64,000 bases of DNA. Source: Verrucomicrobiaceae bacterium (GTDB lineage: Bacteria; Verrucomicrobiota; Verrucomicrobiia; Verrucomicrobiales; Verrucomicrobiaceae). The notes under the pieces were generated by a model. It worked only from the letters and a program-made list of their open reading frames with translations. It was not told the DNA's origin and did not search any database. Location of the stretch: the NCBI GenBank assembly GCA_016795485.1, contig JAEUHM010000041.1, positions 462,665 through 526,664 on the forward strand. The letters run 5' to 3'. Below, piece by piece: positions 9,664 to 18,923 of this stretch (positions within the stretch are counted from its first letter, which is position 1; each line of letters begins with the position of its first letter). The translations under genes were made by a program, and so were the position numbers.

Positions 9664-10950
9664 ATGCCGAACGCTCAAACACCTGTTCAAACCAATGCTA
9701 AGAGCACATCTCTGGCTTGGTGGCTGCTGGGTGGCATTGGGGTATTCACCGTGGCCGCCTCCCTCGCTTTGTTGGCCGTGTTTCAGCAACTGGCACTTCA
9801 ACAGGAGGAAGAAACTTTTGCCGCACTTGCTGCGAGTAACGCTGGTTTCCTCAAAACATCCAATCTTCCTCGTAGCAAGGAGATGGAGCAGCGTTTGGGT
9901 GCTGTGATTGGAGCTGAAGTTCGCTTTGGCAGCGCCAAGGAGGTTCAGTCAAACCATGTGATGCGGCAGGGCGAGCAGATGGTCATCACGCAGCTGCTCG
10001 ATGCTCAATCTGCAGTCACGTTCAGCCAGAAAACTGCTGGCCGATGGGCCTTTCTGAATCGTCGCCGCACTTGGATGGCCCTTGGAACTCTCTGGCTTGC
10101 CTCCCTCGGGCTTGGAGCATGGTTTGCGGGTGGCTTGGTCCGACCATTGAAGCAATTGACGGAGGTTCTGCCGGGCATGGCGGACGATAAGCCTTTGCCG
10201 AAACTGCCGCAGGAACGCACGGACGAAGTGGGCGAGCTGGCGAGAGCCCTCAAAGAGGCACATCAGCGGTTGCTGGAAGAGCGCGATCGCAGACGCGCGG
10301 CTGAGAGGCTGGCGATTCTGGGAAGGATGGCCGCGAGCTTGGCCCATGAGGTGCGCAACCCAGTTTCGGCCATTCGTCTTCATGCTCAACTCCTGGAGGG
10401 GGCACCGCCAGCCGAAGCCGAGGACTCCAGGGCGCTGATCGCGGTGGAAGCAGAGCGTATCGAGAGCTTGGTGCGGCAGTGGATGCACTTTGCGAGACCA
10501 GAGCCACCCGCCTTGGTCACGGAGGACTTGCAAACTCTCATCGACACCGCGGTCAAACGTGTCTCGGCCCAAGCGGCACATGCTGGGGTCAGCATCGAGT
10601 GGTCTGGATGTGTTGAAAAAGTGAGCGTGGATCGAGAACGGCTCGTTCAAGCACTTGCAAACCTGCTGCTCAACGCCATTCAGGCACAGCCTAATGGTGG
10701 CAAAGTCACGGTGAGCACGCAGCGGTCTGGCCAGGAGGTGGAGATCATCATTGATGACGAAGGAACAGGATTCAGCGAGCAAGCGTTAGGCCGTGCGGGC
10801 GAGCCGTTCTTCTCAGAGAAAGAGGGGGGCATGGGGCTTGGGCTTGCGTCTGCTTTTGAAGTAGCGCGAGCCCATGGAGGTGTGCTTTTAGTGCAGAACC
10901 GTCAGCCACACGGTGCGCGTGTCGTCATCAGACTGATGTCCAACCTCTAA
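9664..10950 (+). CDS. Membrane sensor histidine kinase (NtrB/ZraS-like)
   Basis: The start is taken at ATG 9664; ATG 9643 is possible. The 428-residue product has a transmembrane helix at 18-42, a short periplasmic loop of about 90 residues, a second helix at 136-158 and a HAMP linker (RPLKQLTEVLPG). The HisKA dimerisation helix follows with phospho-acceptor His228 in LAHEVRNP, and then an HATPase_c domain (N337 box, DDEGTGF G1 box, GGMGLGLASAFEVA G2 box). The kinase core is complete. The gene is 9 bases upstream of an NtrC-shaped regulator, so the two almost certainly form a two-component pair. The signal sensed is unknown; the small periplasmic domain has no recognised family. Confidence 0.88.
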   Translation: MPNAQTPVQTNAKSTSLAWWLLGGIGVFTVAASLALLAVFQQLALQQEEETFAALAASNAGFLKTSNLPRSKEMEQRLGAVIGAEVRFGSAKEVQSNHVMRQGEQMVITQLLDAQSAVTFSQKTAGRWAFLNRRRTWMALGTLWLASLGLGAWFAGGLVRPLKQLTEVLPGMADDKPLPKLPQERTDEVGELARALKEAHQRLLEERDRRRAAERLAILGRMAASLAHEVRNPVSAIRLHAQLLEGAPPAEAEDSRALIAVEAERIESLVRQWMHFARPEPPALVTEDLQTLIDTAVKRVSAQAAHAGVSIEWSGCVEKVSVDRERLVQALANLLLNAIQAQPNGGKVTVSTQRSGQEVEIIIDDEGTGFSEQALGRAGEPFFSEKEGGMGLGLASAFEVARAHGGVLLVQNRQPHGARVVIRLMSNL

Positions 10951-10959
10951 TCCACCCTC

Positions 10960-12279
10960 ATGAACCCAAGGCAGTTGTTGATTGTCGAAGACGAGCACGC
11001 ACTCGGCAAAGCGATCGAGTTTGCTGTGCGGAGAACGGGCCACCTGCCCTCTCTCGCGGCATCCGGGGCCGCAGCCATGGCTCATGCGCGAAAGGCTCCG
11101 CCAGATGCGGCGATCATCGATATCGGTCTACCAGACATGAGTGGTCTGGATTTGATTCAGAAACTTCGCTCAAGCAATCCATCGCTCGCCGTGCTGGTAG
11201 TCACCGCTCACGGCACGCTGGAGCACGCCATAGCAGCGCGGAAGAATGGTGCGACGGACTACTTGGTGAAACCGCTCGATCTGAAGCAGTTGGAGAGCAC
11301 CGTGAATGCACTTCTGGCGGGCAAAGGTGGCACGGATGTTCCTTCACGCGCGAGCGAGAAAAGCGCTGCACGCCCATTGGAGGCGAGCGGTGAGATGATC
11401 GGCTCTGCCTTGTGTCTCAGACGCGTCTTTGAAGGCATCTCACGTGCCTGCATCGCTCGTGAGCCGGTGTTGATAACGGGACCATCAGGTTCTGGAAAGG
11501 CTTTGGCCGCGCAAGTCATCCATGCCAACAGCCTCGCGAAAAACATGCCCCTCTCGGTCCTGGAGTGCAGCAGTATCGAGTCGGAGACAGTGCTTGATGC
11601 ACAGAAAGAGGGTGCGGTGTTACTCAAAGAGGTCACGGAACTGACTCCACGACTTCAACGGCATCTGGCTGAGGCTCTTGGAAAGGAAAGCGGGCCTCGT
11701 TGGTTAGCGACAAGCAGTCTCTCACCCTCAGATGCCATGCGCCAAGGCTCGCTGAGACCTGAGTTGTACTATGCTCTCAGTGCGCTGCATTTGGAGCTGC
11801 CTTCATTGCAACAACGCACCAGCGACATCCCGGCACTGACCGCCCATTTTCTGCCAGACGGCGAGGTGGCTCCTGCGGCCATGAGTCTTCTACAGGCTTA
11901 CGACTGGCCCGGCAACATCCGAGAGCTCAAGCATGTGTTAGGATTGGCGTCTGCTCTTGCTGGTAAAGGTAAACCCGTGCTGCCCTGCCATTTGCCGCCG
12001 CATCTTGCCGAGTCTGCTGGACGCAAACTTGGCCCGCTCGCTCCTGCGGAGATGCAGGCAGTGCTTGGACGTTGGCTAGATGGCTGCTTGGAGGCCATTC
12101 CTGAGGATGAGCGCAATTACGATCAACTGCTGGACCAACTGGAAGGCATGGTGCTTCAGCATCTGCTAGGTCGATTTGAAGACAGGCCGACTTACTTAGC
12201 GAACGCACTGCGAATGAACCGCACAACACTCCGGCAGAAGTTGCGGCGGCTTGGATTGGTGGAGAGCGACGAGGCGTAA
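10960..12279 (+). CDS. NtrC-shaped response regulator with degenerate AAA+ domain
   Basis: The 439-residue product starts at ATG 10960. Residues 1-125 form a receiver domain with acidic pocket ED (10-11), phospho-acceptor Asp54 (IIDIGLPDMSG) and the conserved Lys in YLVKPLD. A central AAA+-like domain keeps Walker A (GPSGSGK) but runs from LECSSIESETV directly into KEGAVLLKEV. The stretch that should hold GAFTGA is missing, and the Walker B position that should read FLDE reads LLKEV. The sensor region LRPELYYAL keeps one of two usual arginines. A Fis-type helix-turn-helix closes the protein (LANALRMNRTTLRQKLRRLGL). It probably binds DNA in response to the adjacent kinase but should not remodel sigma-54 polymerase. 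Confidence 0.85.
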   Translation: MNPRQLLIVEDEHALGKAIEFAVRRTGHLPSLAASGAAAMAHARKAPPDAAIIDIGLPDMSGLDLIQKLRSSNPSLAVLVVTAHGTLEHAIAARKNGATDYLVKPLDLKQLESTVNALLAGKGGTDVPSRASEKSAARPLEASGEMIGSALCLRRVFEGISRACIAREPVLITGPSGSGKALAAQVIHANSLAKNMPLSVLECSSIESETVLDAQKEGAVLLKEVTELTPRLQRHLAEALGKESGPRWLATSSLSPSDAMRQGSLRPELYYALSALHLELPSLQQRTSDIPALTAHFLPDGEVAPAAMSLLQAYDWPGNIRELKHVLGLASALAGKGKPVLPCHLPPHLAESAGRKLGPLAPAEMQAVLGRWLDGCLEAIPEDERNYDQLLDQLEGMVLQHLLGRFEDRPTYLANALRMNRTTLRQKLRRLGLVESDEA

Positions 12280-12328
12280 GAGAATCCCGTTTGCCGCACT
12301 GCGGATCGGTGGCTTGTTAGCGGCTCGG

Positions 12329-13231
12329 ATGCCTCTCTTCGGTTATCGGATCTCACAGCGTTCAGTTTTGTGGCCCCTGGTGGCGGTATTGTTGCCAGCT
12401 TGGGTGGTGATTGTTTGGCTTTCGCGCAATGCACAAGCCGTTCAGGAGATTGCGCAACAATCTGGCCCTTCGGCACCGCGCACCTTGTTGGTAGTGTGTG
12501 CTGTGCTGACGCTGTTTCCGGCACTTTTGCTGCTCTTTCGTCATCCGTGGCCGCGATTCGTGTGGGCTGAGCGCCTCCAAGCACTCTGGCCACTTCCCCT
12601 GGTGCTACTGGCCATCGGATTGCGCGGAGTTTCGGCTCAGGCGGGCAAGTTTGTCGTCGATTTTGTAAATCGCTTCTTCGTTGGTGGCCTACGTTGGCCG
12701 CCAGAACCTTCGGTGCAGTTGTTGGTGCAACTTAACTCGATTGGGAATGCAGTGGTGGCGCTCGCGCTCGTGTGGTTGGTCTGTAAGCTCGTTGGTGGAC
12801 GATCTGCTCGGCTGCATGAGATCCTCGGCTTTGATCAATATGATCTGCGCGACTGGCGGCTTTGGTTGGTGTCGGTTGGCATTGGAGTGCCACTTGGCAT
12901 TCTCGGCGGCTCGGTGGGAGTGATTCCAGCGGGCTTTACCGGCATCTTGGTCGCGTTTCGCATGATGCTATTGGCTCCGTTTGTCGAAGGCGTCATCTAC
13001 CGGGGGTTTCTGTTGAGTGCGTTGCGAAACTGGTGCGGCCCATGGCTCGGGGCGCTGTTGGTGAGCCTGCTTTACGCTGGACTGCAAACCTACACCACAC
13101 CCACGGGCATGGGTGTTGCCCTCATCCAATCTTTGGTGCTCTGCTTCATCAAACTCAAGACTCAGCGCCTTATGGCAGCCATGCTTGCTCATGCCGTCAT
13201 TGGATTGACCGGAATGTTGCTCAGCTTCTGA
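12329..13231 (+). CDS. CPBP/CAAX-protease-like membrane protein, catalytic residues altered
   Basis: ATG 12329 (MPLFGYRISQRS) is chosen; an in-frame start at 12251 would overlap the regulator gene by 29 bases. The 300-residue product has about eight hydrophobic helices. The C-terminal half has the CPBP (Abi/CAAX) layout: EGVIYRGFLLSAL, SLLYAGLQTYT and MLAHAVIG. In active members these read EExxxR, FxxxH and HxxxN. Here the second glutamate is Gly and the second-motif histidine is Gln, while the third-motif histidine remains. The protein may be a non-proteolytic relative. It follows the two-component genes by about 50 bases and could be part of their output. Confidence 0.7.
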   Translation: MPLFGYRISQRSVLWPLVAVLLPAWVVIVWLSRNAQAVQEIAQQSGPSAPRTLLVVCAVLTLFPALLLLFRHPWPRFVWAERLQALWPLPLVLLAIGLRGVSAQAGKFVVDFVNRFFVGGLRWPPEPSVQLLVQLNSIGNAVVALALVWLVCKLVGGRSARLHEILGFDQYDLRDWRLWLVSVGIGVPLGILGGSVGVIPAGFTGILVAFRMMLLAPFVEGVIYRGFLLSALRNWCGPWLGALLVSLLYAGLQTYTTPTGMGVALIQSLVLCFIKLKTQRLMAAMLAHAVIGLTGMLLSF

Positions 13232-13249
13232 ACGTAAAGGTGCCCCAAC

Positions 13250-14617
13250 ATGCTGGAACGCCGATTCAATACCCTGCAAGCCACCGCGCTGAACATGACG
13301 AACATGCTCGGCGCGGGTCCGTTCATCACCATCCCGCTGCTGATTGCTGCCATGGGCGGTCCTCAGTCGATGTTGGGCTGGGCGGTGGCTCTGCTCATCA
13401 CTTTGGCCGATGGACTTGTCTGGTCGGAACTGGGCGCGGCTATGCCACACAGCGGTGGCACTTATGGCTATCTGCGGCGTGCTTTCAGTCCGTTGGTGAG
13501 TCGGTTGATGGCCTTCCTCTTTATCTGGCAACTCATCATCAGCGGCCCCATGGAAATCGCGAGCGCGCTCGTCGGTATCCGGCCGTACTTGGCGTATGTT
13601 TGGCCACAGTTGACGGAGTTGCACACTCAGTTGGTGAGCGTGGGGATGGCTCTGGTCATCATCTGGCTGTTGTATCGCCGGATCGACAGCATCGCTAAGC
13701 TAACAGTCGCGCTGTGGGTCGGTGTGCTTATCACCGTGGCGGTGGTCATTGCCGTCGGAGCTATGCATTTTGACCCCAAGCTTGCGTTCGATTTCCCAAA
13801 AGGCTGGTGGCAACCCGATGGCAATCTCAAATACTGGATGGGCTTCATGATGGGGCTCGCCAGTGCTTCCAGCATCGGCATCTACGACTACCTCGGCTAC
13901 TACGACATCTGTTACATCGGTGACGAAGTGAAGAACCCAGGGCGCACCATCCCGAGGGCCGTTTTGTTTAGCTTAGTGGGCGTGGCATTGATCTACCTCT
14001 GCATCCATCTCTCATTCCTCGGATCACTACCCTGGCGTGAGGTCAGCGGCAAAGATGGTTTCCCAATCGCTGCCGTGTTCATGGAGAAGTGGTATGGCCG
14101 TTCGAGCGCGATTCTGCTGACGCTCCTGATCATTTGGACCACTTATGCCGGAGTATTTGCGCTGACGTTGGGTTACTCACGCATTCCGTATGCAGCAGCT
14201 CGAGATGGCGGCTTTTTTAAGGTGTTTGGCAAACTGCATCCCACGGGAGCCTTTCCTCATCTCTCTCTGGTGGTGATTGGGCTGCTTTCCATCGCATTCG
14301 CGTTCATGTCACTGAGCACGATCATTGGCGCGCTGTTGATCACGCGATTTGCGGTTCAATTCATCGGGCAGATCGCGGCGTTGATTTGGCTAAGGCAGCA
14401 TCAGCCACAGATGGCGCGGCCATTCAAAATGTGGCTTTATCCATTGCCTTGCATGATTGCACTCGCCGGTTGGCTGTTCTTGATCGCCAGCTTTGATTTG
14501 CAGATCAAAATCTACGGATTGGGAGCCGTGGTGCTGGGCACCCTGGCATTTTTCATCTGGGAGACCTATAAAAGTCCGCCGAAAGACGAGCTTAGCCAAG
14601 ACCCACAGCAGACCTAA
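13250..14617 (+). CDS. APC-superfamily amino acid/polyamine permease
   Basis: The 455-residue integral membrane protein has about 12 hydrophobic helices. The first helix carries the unwound glycine-rich segment expected of the family (NMTNMLGAGPFITIPLLIAAMGG), and the conserved GEVKNPGRTIPRA-type loop appears as GDEVKNPGRTIPRAV near residue 225. These features identify an APC transporter, probably a proton-coupled amino acid or polyamine importer; the substrate cannot be told. ATG 13250 is 18 bases after the CPBP-like gene, so cotranscription is possible. Its last 26 bases overlap the end of trpS on the opposite strand. Confidence 0.85.
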   Translation: MLERRFNTLQATALNMTNMLGAGPFITIPLLIAAMGGPQSMLGWAVALLITLADGLVWSELGAAMPHSGGTYGYLRRAFSPLVSRLMAFLFIWQLIISGPMEIASALVGIRPYLAYVWPQLTELHTQLVSVGMALVIIWLLYRRIDSIAKLTVALWVGVLITVAVVIAVGAMHFDPKLAFDFPKGWWQPDGNLKYWMGFMMGLASASSIGIYDYLGYYDICYIGDEVKNPGRTIPRAVLFSLVGVALIYLCIHLSFLGSLPWREVSGKDGFPIAAVFMEKWYGRSSAILLTLLIIWTTYAGVFALTLGYSRIPYAAARDGGFFKVFGKLHPTGAFPHLSLVVIGLLSIAFAFMSLSTIIGALLITRFAVQFIGQIAALIWLRQHQPQMARPFKMWLYPLPCMIALAGWLFLIASFDLQIKIYGLGAVVLGTLAFFIWETYKSPPKDELSQDPQQT

Positions 14618-15569
14618 CCCGCTGAAGCACAGGCCGCGCAACGGCACGGGCTTTCTCGGCACCTTCCGCGAGCACACGGTCCACATAAGCTGGGTCGGCC
14701 ACGATTTCTGCACGGCGTGAGCGGAATGGAGCAAAGTAATCTGTTACCAAGTCTAGGAGACGCTTTTTGAACTCACCATAACCAATGCCTCCATTCTCAA
14801 ACATTATCCTTGCCCATTCGTAATCAAACTTGTTGCCGGGTTTCGCTGGAAAGAGCTTATACAATTCCAGCAAGGCGGAACCTTCGGTTGGCTTGGGCGA
14901 CTCAACGGGTGTGCTGTCGGTCTTGATGCCCATGATCTTCTTCTTCAGTGCGGGCAGTTCTTCAAACAACTGGATGGTGTTGTCGTAGCTCTTGCTCATC
15001 TTCTGCCCATCAAGACCAGGCACAACCGCTGTCTCTTCCCGAATGCGTGGCTGGGGCAGCTTGAGAAGGCCTTCTCCAAATGCCTCGTTCATCTTGATGG
15101 CGATATCACGAGTGACTTCGACGTGCTGCTTCTGATCTTTGCCCACCGGCACGATGTCGCTGTCGTAGAGCAAGATGTCTGCGGCCATGAGCACTGGATA
15201 AGCAAACAAGCCGTGGGAAGCAGCGATACCGCGGGCAGTCTTGTCTTTGTAACTGTGGCAGCGCTCCAGTAGGCCCATTGGCGTCACCGTGCTCAAGATC
15301 CAGGACAACTCAGCCACTTCGGGCACATCACTCTGGCGGAAAAACACGCATTTGGTCGGATCAAGCCCACAAGCCAGGAAGTCGATGGCCAAATCACGGA
15401 CGTTTTGCCGAAGCGCCTTGGCGTCATGGATGCTGGTGAGCGAGTGATAGTCCGCGATGAAGTAAAAAGCTTCTCCTTCATGTTGGAGACGCAGTGCGGC
15501 CTCCATCATGCCGAAGTAGTTACCAATGTGAAGTCGCCCGCTGGGCTGGAGACCGGAAAGAATACGCAT
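14592..15569 (-). CDS. trpS: Tryptophanyl-tRNA synthetase
   Basis: Read from ATG 15569 (MRILSGLQPSGRLHIGNYFG), the 325-residue protein is the usual bacterial TrpRS length. It attaches tryptophan to tRNA(Trp) using ATP. The class I signature HIGN is at 14-17 and KMSKS at about 189-193; QPSGRLHIGNY and PVLMAADILLYDSDIVPVGKDQKQH are characteristic of this synthetase. The C-terminus LQRVRSAVGLG is complete. Longer readings to 15758 have no counterpart in the family. The gene stands alone, divergent from the TonB receptor across 160 bases and overlapping the permease gene tail to tail. Confidence 0.96.
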   Translation of the reverse strand: MRILSGLQPSGRLHIGNYFGMMEAALRLQHEGEAFYFIADYHSLTSIHDAKALRQNVRDLAIDFLACGLDPTKCVFFRQSDVPEVAELSWILSTVTPMGLLERCHSYKDKTARGIAASHGLFAYPVLMAADILLYDSDIVPVGKDQKQHVEVTRDIAIKMNEAFGEGLLKLPQPRIREETAVVPGLDGQKMSKSYDNTIQLFEELPALKKKIMGIKTDSTPVESPKPTEGSALLELYKLFPAKPGNKFDYEWARIMFENGGIGYGEFKKRLLDLVTDYFAPFRSRRAEIVADPAYVDRVLAEGAEKARAVARPVLQRVRSAVGLG

Positions 15570-15729
15570 AAATCGTGAACAGGGCAGAGACGTAGGCACT
15601 CCAGAGCAGGGCACAACCGTGATTTGTAGGGAGCACAACGCTAGTGCACATTTTCTGACCGGCATGGTCAACACTCGATCATGCCCGTCTATTGCCGAAA
15701 GCGACCACCTAATGTTGAAATGAGGCCGA

Positions 15730-17820
15730 ATGTTTCGCACTGCACTCCTCTTTCTCACCGCAACCGCCGCCTTGGCTCAGGAATCTGACCTGTCGGAGGT
15801 CGTCGTCACTGCTACGCGCTCAGAGTTGGACCCCTACCTCGCTCCGCACGTGGTGGAGACACTGGAGGCGAATGACATCATCGAGCGTCAGGCTCGCAGT
15901 GTGCCTGAGGCCCTGCGGCAAATGTCTGGCATCTCGGTGCAAAAGACTTCCAATGGCCAGGGCTCACCTTACATCCGTGGATTCACCGGCTTCCGCACGC
16001 TGGCGCTCATCGACGGAGTGCGTTTCAACAACTCCATCTTCCGCGATGGTCCCAACGAGTACTGGAATACCATTGACGCTTTATCCATGAGCGGCTTTGA
16101 GCTCGTGCAAGGCCAAGGCTCGGTGCTTTATGGAAGCGATGCCATTGGCGGAACGCTCAACTTACTCACCAAGCGTGCGGCTTACGAATCTGAGACAGCA
16201 GGCGAGTTTTTCATTCACGGAAACACCTTCCACCGTTACTCCACAGCCGAGCAAAGCTACATCGGGCGAGTTGAGACCCAAATGGGCGTGGGCGGAGAGT
16301 GGGGACTTCACTTGGGGGCTTCCTTGAAGAGTTTTGGAGATGTCATCGGCGCGGAAGTGGGCACCCAAGAGAAAACTGGCTACGATGAATGGAGCTACGA
16401 TGCACGTCTGGACATGCGATTGAGCCCTAACTGGGAGCTGACCGCCGCCCATCAGTATCTGGATCAGGACGATGCTTGGCGGACTCACAGCACGCGCTAC
16501 GGCATCTCTTGGCAAGGCACAGAGATCGGGTCGGATAAACTTCGTGTGTTCGACCACAGCCGTCAGCTCTCCTATTTGAAGCTCTCTGGCACCGATCTGA
16601 ATGGCTTCATCGACCGTGCGACCATTACTTTGTCGTATCAGAATGGTGACGAGATCCAGGACCGCATCAAAGACGATGGTAAGCGAGAGTACTCCGGCTT
16701 CGAGATTCAAACTTACGGTGTCGACATTCAGTTGGAGAGCGACACAGGCCTCGGCAAGCTCGTCTACGGCGTGGATTACTACGACGACAACGTGGACAGC
16801 TTCCGCCGTGACTACAAGCCAAGTGGTGCCTTGAACAAAGTTCGCATCCAGGGGCCCATTGGTGATGACTCCAGCTACGACTTGCTCGGCGTTTACCTGC
16901 AAGACGAGGTTAAGCTCAATGATCGCTTTACCCTCTTCCTGGGAGGGAGATACAGCCATGCTGAGGCCGATATTGGCAAGTATGAGGACCCAGAGACCGA
17001 GCAGCAGAACTCATTCAATGGCAGCTGGGACAATGCCGTGTTCTCTGCACGCCTCACTGCGGACTTGGACAAAGAAGGTCACTTCAAACTCTACGGCGGC
17101 GTCTCTCAAGGCTTCCGTGCTCCCAATCTCTCCGACCTTTCCCGTCTCGACATTGCTCGCAGCGGTGAGTTGGAGACGCCAGTCACCGATCTCGACCCTG
17201 AAAAGTTCACCAACTTTGAGATCGGCCTCAAGGCCAGCACTGGAAAGTTCACCGGTGGGCTCGCTTACTTCTATACCGACATCAATGACATGATCGTCCG
17301 TCGCCCCACAGGCCGCACGGTGGGAGGAGACAAGGAAGTCACAAAGGCCAATGCCGGCAGCGGCTTCATTCATGGTGTGGAAGTCAATGCAGCTTATGAG
17401 TTCAACGATCATTGGTCTGTCTTTGGCAACTTCACTTGGCTGGAAGGCGAATCCGAAGCCTTCCCTGGAGACGGTCCAAAGAGTCAGCGTGAACCTATCA
17501 GCAAGATGCAACCCATCATCGCTAACGCTGGTGTGCGGTGGGCTACGGAATCGAAAAACTTCTGGGTAGAACTCGTCGGCACCGCAGCAAGCCGCGCCGA
17601 CAAACTCAGCTCTGCCGATCGTGAAGATGATCAGCGCATTCCTCCCGGTGGAACCCCTGGCTACACTTTGCTCTCGCTCCGTAGCGGCTGGCAAGTGACA
17701 CAGAATGTGCTGCTCCTCGCCTCACTGGAGAACATTTTGGATGAAGACTACCGCGCCCACGGCAGCGGATCGAATGAGCCCGGCATTGGCGGCACGTTCG
17801 GGGTAAAGATTTCGTTTTGA
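15730..17820 (+). CDS. TonB-dependent outer-membrane receptor
   Basis: The 696-residue product has a signal peptide (MFRTALLFLTATAALA), a TonB-box-like VVVTATR segment right after it, and a plug domain with VPEALRQMSGISVQ, YIRGFTGFRTLALIDGVRFNN and GQGSVLYGSDAIGGTLNLLTK. A 22-strand-type barrel follows with alternating aromatic residues, including YDLLGVYLQDEVKLND and YGGVSQGFRAPNLSDLSRLD. It ends in the outer-membrane C-terminal Phe (FGVKISF). Such receptors import siderophores, cobalamin or oligosaccharides using TonB energy. The plug resembles BtuB/FepA-type receptors more than SusC; no regulatory riboswitch was recognised in the 160-base upstream gap. The Tat-exported propeller gene follows by 31 bases. 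Confidence 0.9.
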   Translation: MFRTALLFLTATAALAQESDLSEVVVTATRSELDPYLAPHVVETLEANDIIERQARSVPEALRQMSGISVQKTSNGQGSPYIRGFTGFRTLALIDGVRFNNSIFRDGPNEYWNTIDALSMSGFELVQGQGSVLYGSDAIGGTLNLLTKRAAYESETAGEFFIHGNTFHRYSTAEQSYIGRVETQMGVGGEWGLHLGASLKSFGDVIGAEVGTQEKTGYDEWSYDARLDMRLSPNWELTAAHQYLDQDDAWRTHSTRYGISWQGTEIGSDKLRVFDHSRQLSYLKLSGTDLNGFIDRATITLSYQNGDEIQDRIKDDGKREYSGFEIQTYGVDIQLESDTGLGKLVYGVDYYDDNVDSFRRDYKPSGALNKVRIQGPIGDDSSYDLLGVYLQDEVKLNDRFTLFLGGRYSHAEADIGKYEDPETEQQNSFNGSWDNAVFSARLTADLDKEGHFKLYGGVSQGFRAPNLSDLSRLDIARSGELETPVTDLDPEKFTNFEIGLKASTGKFTGGLAYFYTDINDMIVRRPTGRTVGGDKEVTKANAGSGFIHGVEVNAAYEFNDHWSVFGNFTWLEGESEAFPGDGPKSQREPISKMQPIIANAGVRWATESKNFWVELVGTAASRADKLSSADREDDQRIPPGGTPGYTLLSLRSGWQVTQNVLLLASLENILDEDYRAHGSGSNEPGIGGTFGVKISF

Positions 17821-17851
17821 GCCATGCAGGGAGTGGCTTGATTCCACGCCC

Positions 17852-18871
17852 ATGCAGACTTCGAGACGAACCTTTCTCAAGCGGGCGGCTTTGGCCGCAG
17901 TTCCTGGTGTGGCACGGGCGGCAGGCGTCCAAGTCCTTGGCCAGGGCGAGCATCGCTACCAAGTGGTTCCTGGTTGGGGCGTATTGGACTCGGCTACTCC
18001 CGTCAAGAACTGCCACGGCATCGTGCGAGATCGTGAAGGCCACATCGTGCTGCTCACCGATCACACAGCGAACAACATCATCATCTACGACAAGCAGGGC
18101 CGCTTAGTCAGCAAATGGGGCACGGAGTTCCCTGGCGCACATGGCTTGTCGTTGGTGAGTGCTGGTGACAGAGAGTTGTTGTTTGTCACGTGCTTGAAAA
18201 CCCATCGCGTCTGCTCCTTTACGCTTGATGGGAAGATGCTCAATGAATGGAAGTGGCCCGAGCAAACCGGGAAGTATGAGAAGGAAGATCAATACAAGCC
18301 CTCATGGACGCTTCATCTGCCCGATGGCGGATTCTTTGTCTTGGACGGCTACGGACTGGACTTCATCACGCACTACGATGCCGCCGGTAAGTTCGTCCGC
18401 ATCTTTGGAGGCCAGGCGGGCGGCATTCAGCATTGGGGACCGCATGGAGGCATGCTGGATGTGGACAAAGCTAGCAGCCCCAGCTTGCTCATCGCCATGA
18501 GTGACCAGCAGCACCTTCTGCGGCTCAGCACGACAGGCGAGAAGATAGGCAAAACCGACCTGCCAGGCGGCAATCCCAGGCAGATCCGCAAACACGAAGG
18601 CCACTACTACATCGCGCACTTGGCGGACAACTGGCCCGCAGATCGTGCCAGCCGTGGCTTTGTCTCCGTTTTGGATGCTGAGCTTCGGGTGCTCTCGAAC
18701 ATCGCCGGCACGGCCCCAGTTTACGATGACCAAGGCAACCTCCAGAAGATGGCGCACAAGGAAGAAGTGTTCATTCATCCCCATGACTTGGTCATCGATG
18801 ACGAGGGCAGCATCTACGTGGCTCAGTTCAACTCCGGCAACACCTACCCCATTAAACTCGAGCGTGTGTGA
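17852..18871 (+). CDS. Tat-exported NHL/six-bladed beta-propeller protein
   Basis: The N-terminus MQTSRRTFLKRAALAAVPGVARA is a clear twin-arginine signal with SRRTFLK. The rest of the 339 residues read as propeller blades: GIVRDREGHIVLLTDHTANNI, YDKQGRLVSKWG, HDLVIDDEGSIYVAQ and similar repeats, as in NHL or SMP-30/peptidylglycine-lyase-like proteins. The Tat route implies a protein folded in the cytoplasm before export. It lies 31 bases after the TonB receptor and may share its transcript, but a common job is only inferred. Substrate and activity are unknown. Confidence 0.75.
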   Translation: MQTSRRTFLKRAALAAVPGVARAAGVQVLGQGEHRYQVVPGWGVLDSATPVKNCHGIVRDREGHIVLLTDHTANNIIIYDKQGRLVSKWGTEFPGAHGLSLVSAGDRELLFVTCLKTHRVCSFTLDGKMLNEWKWPEQTGKYEKEDQYKPSWTLHLPDGGFFVLDGYGLDFITHYDAAGKFVRIFGGQAGGIQHWGPHGGMLDVDKASSPSLLIAMSDQQHLLRLSTTGEKIGKTDLPGGNPRQIRKHEGHYYIAHLADNWPADRASRGFVSVLDAELRVLSNIAGTAPVYDDQGNLQKMAHKEEVFIHPHDLVIDDEGSIYVAQFNSGNTYPIKLERV

Positions 18872-18923
18872 TCCCAGCGAAATCCTCGTTTCCATCCCCG
18901 ACAGCCTGCGTTATTGATTCACA

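Noticed and set aside
12862..13698. 278-codon plus-strand frame across the CPBP-like and permease genes
   Set aside because: Crosses the boundary of two well-supported genes, with His/Arg-rich composition and no family resemblance.
15570..15729. Possible cobalamin riboswitch upstream of the TonB receptor
   Set aside because: No B12-box-like sequence or long conserved stem set was seen in the 160-base gap.
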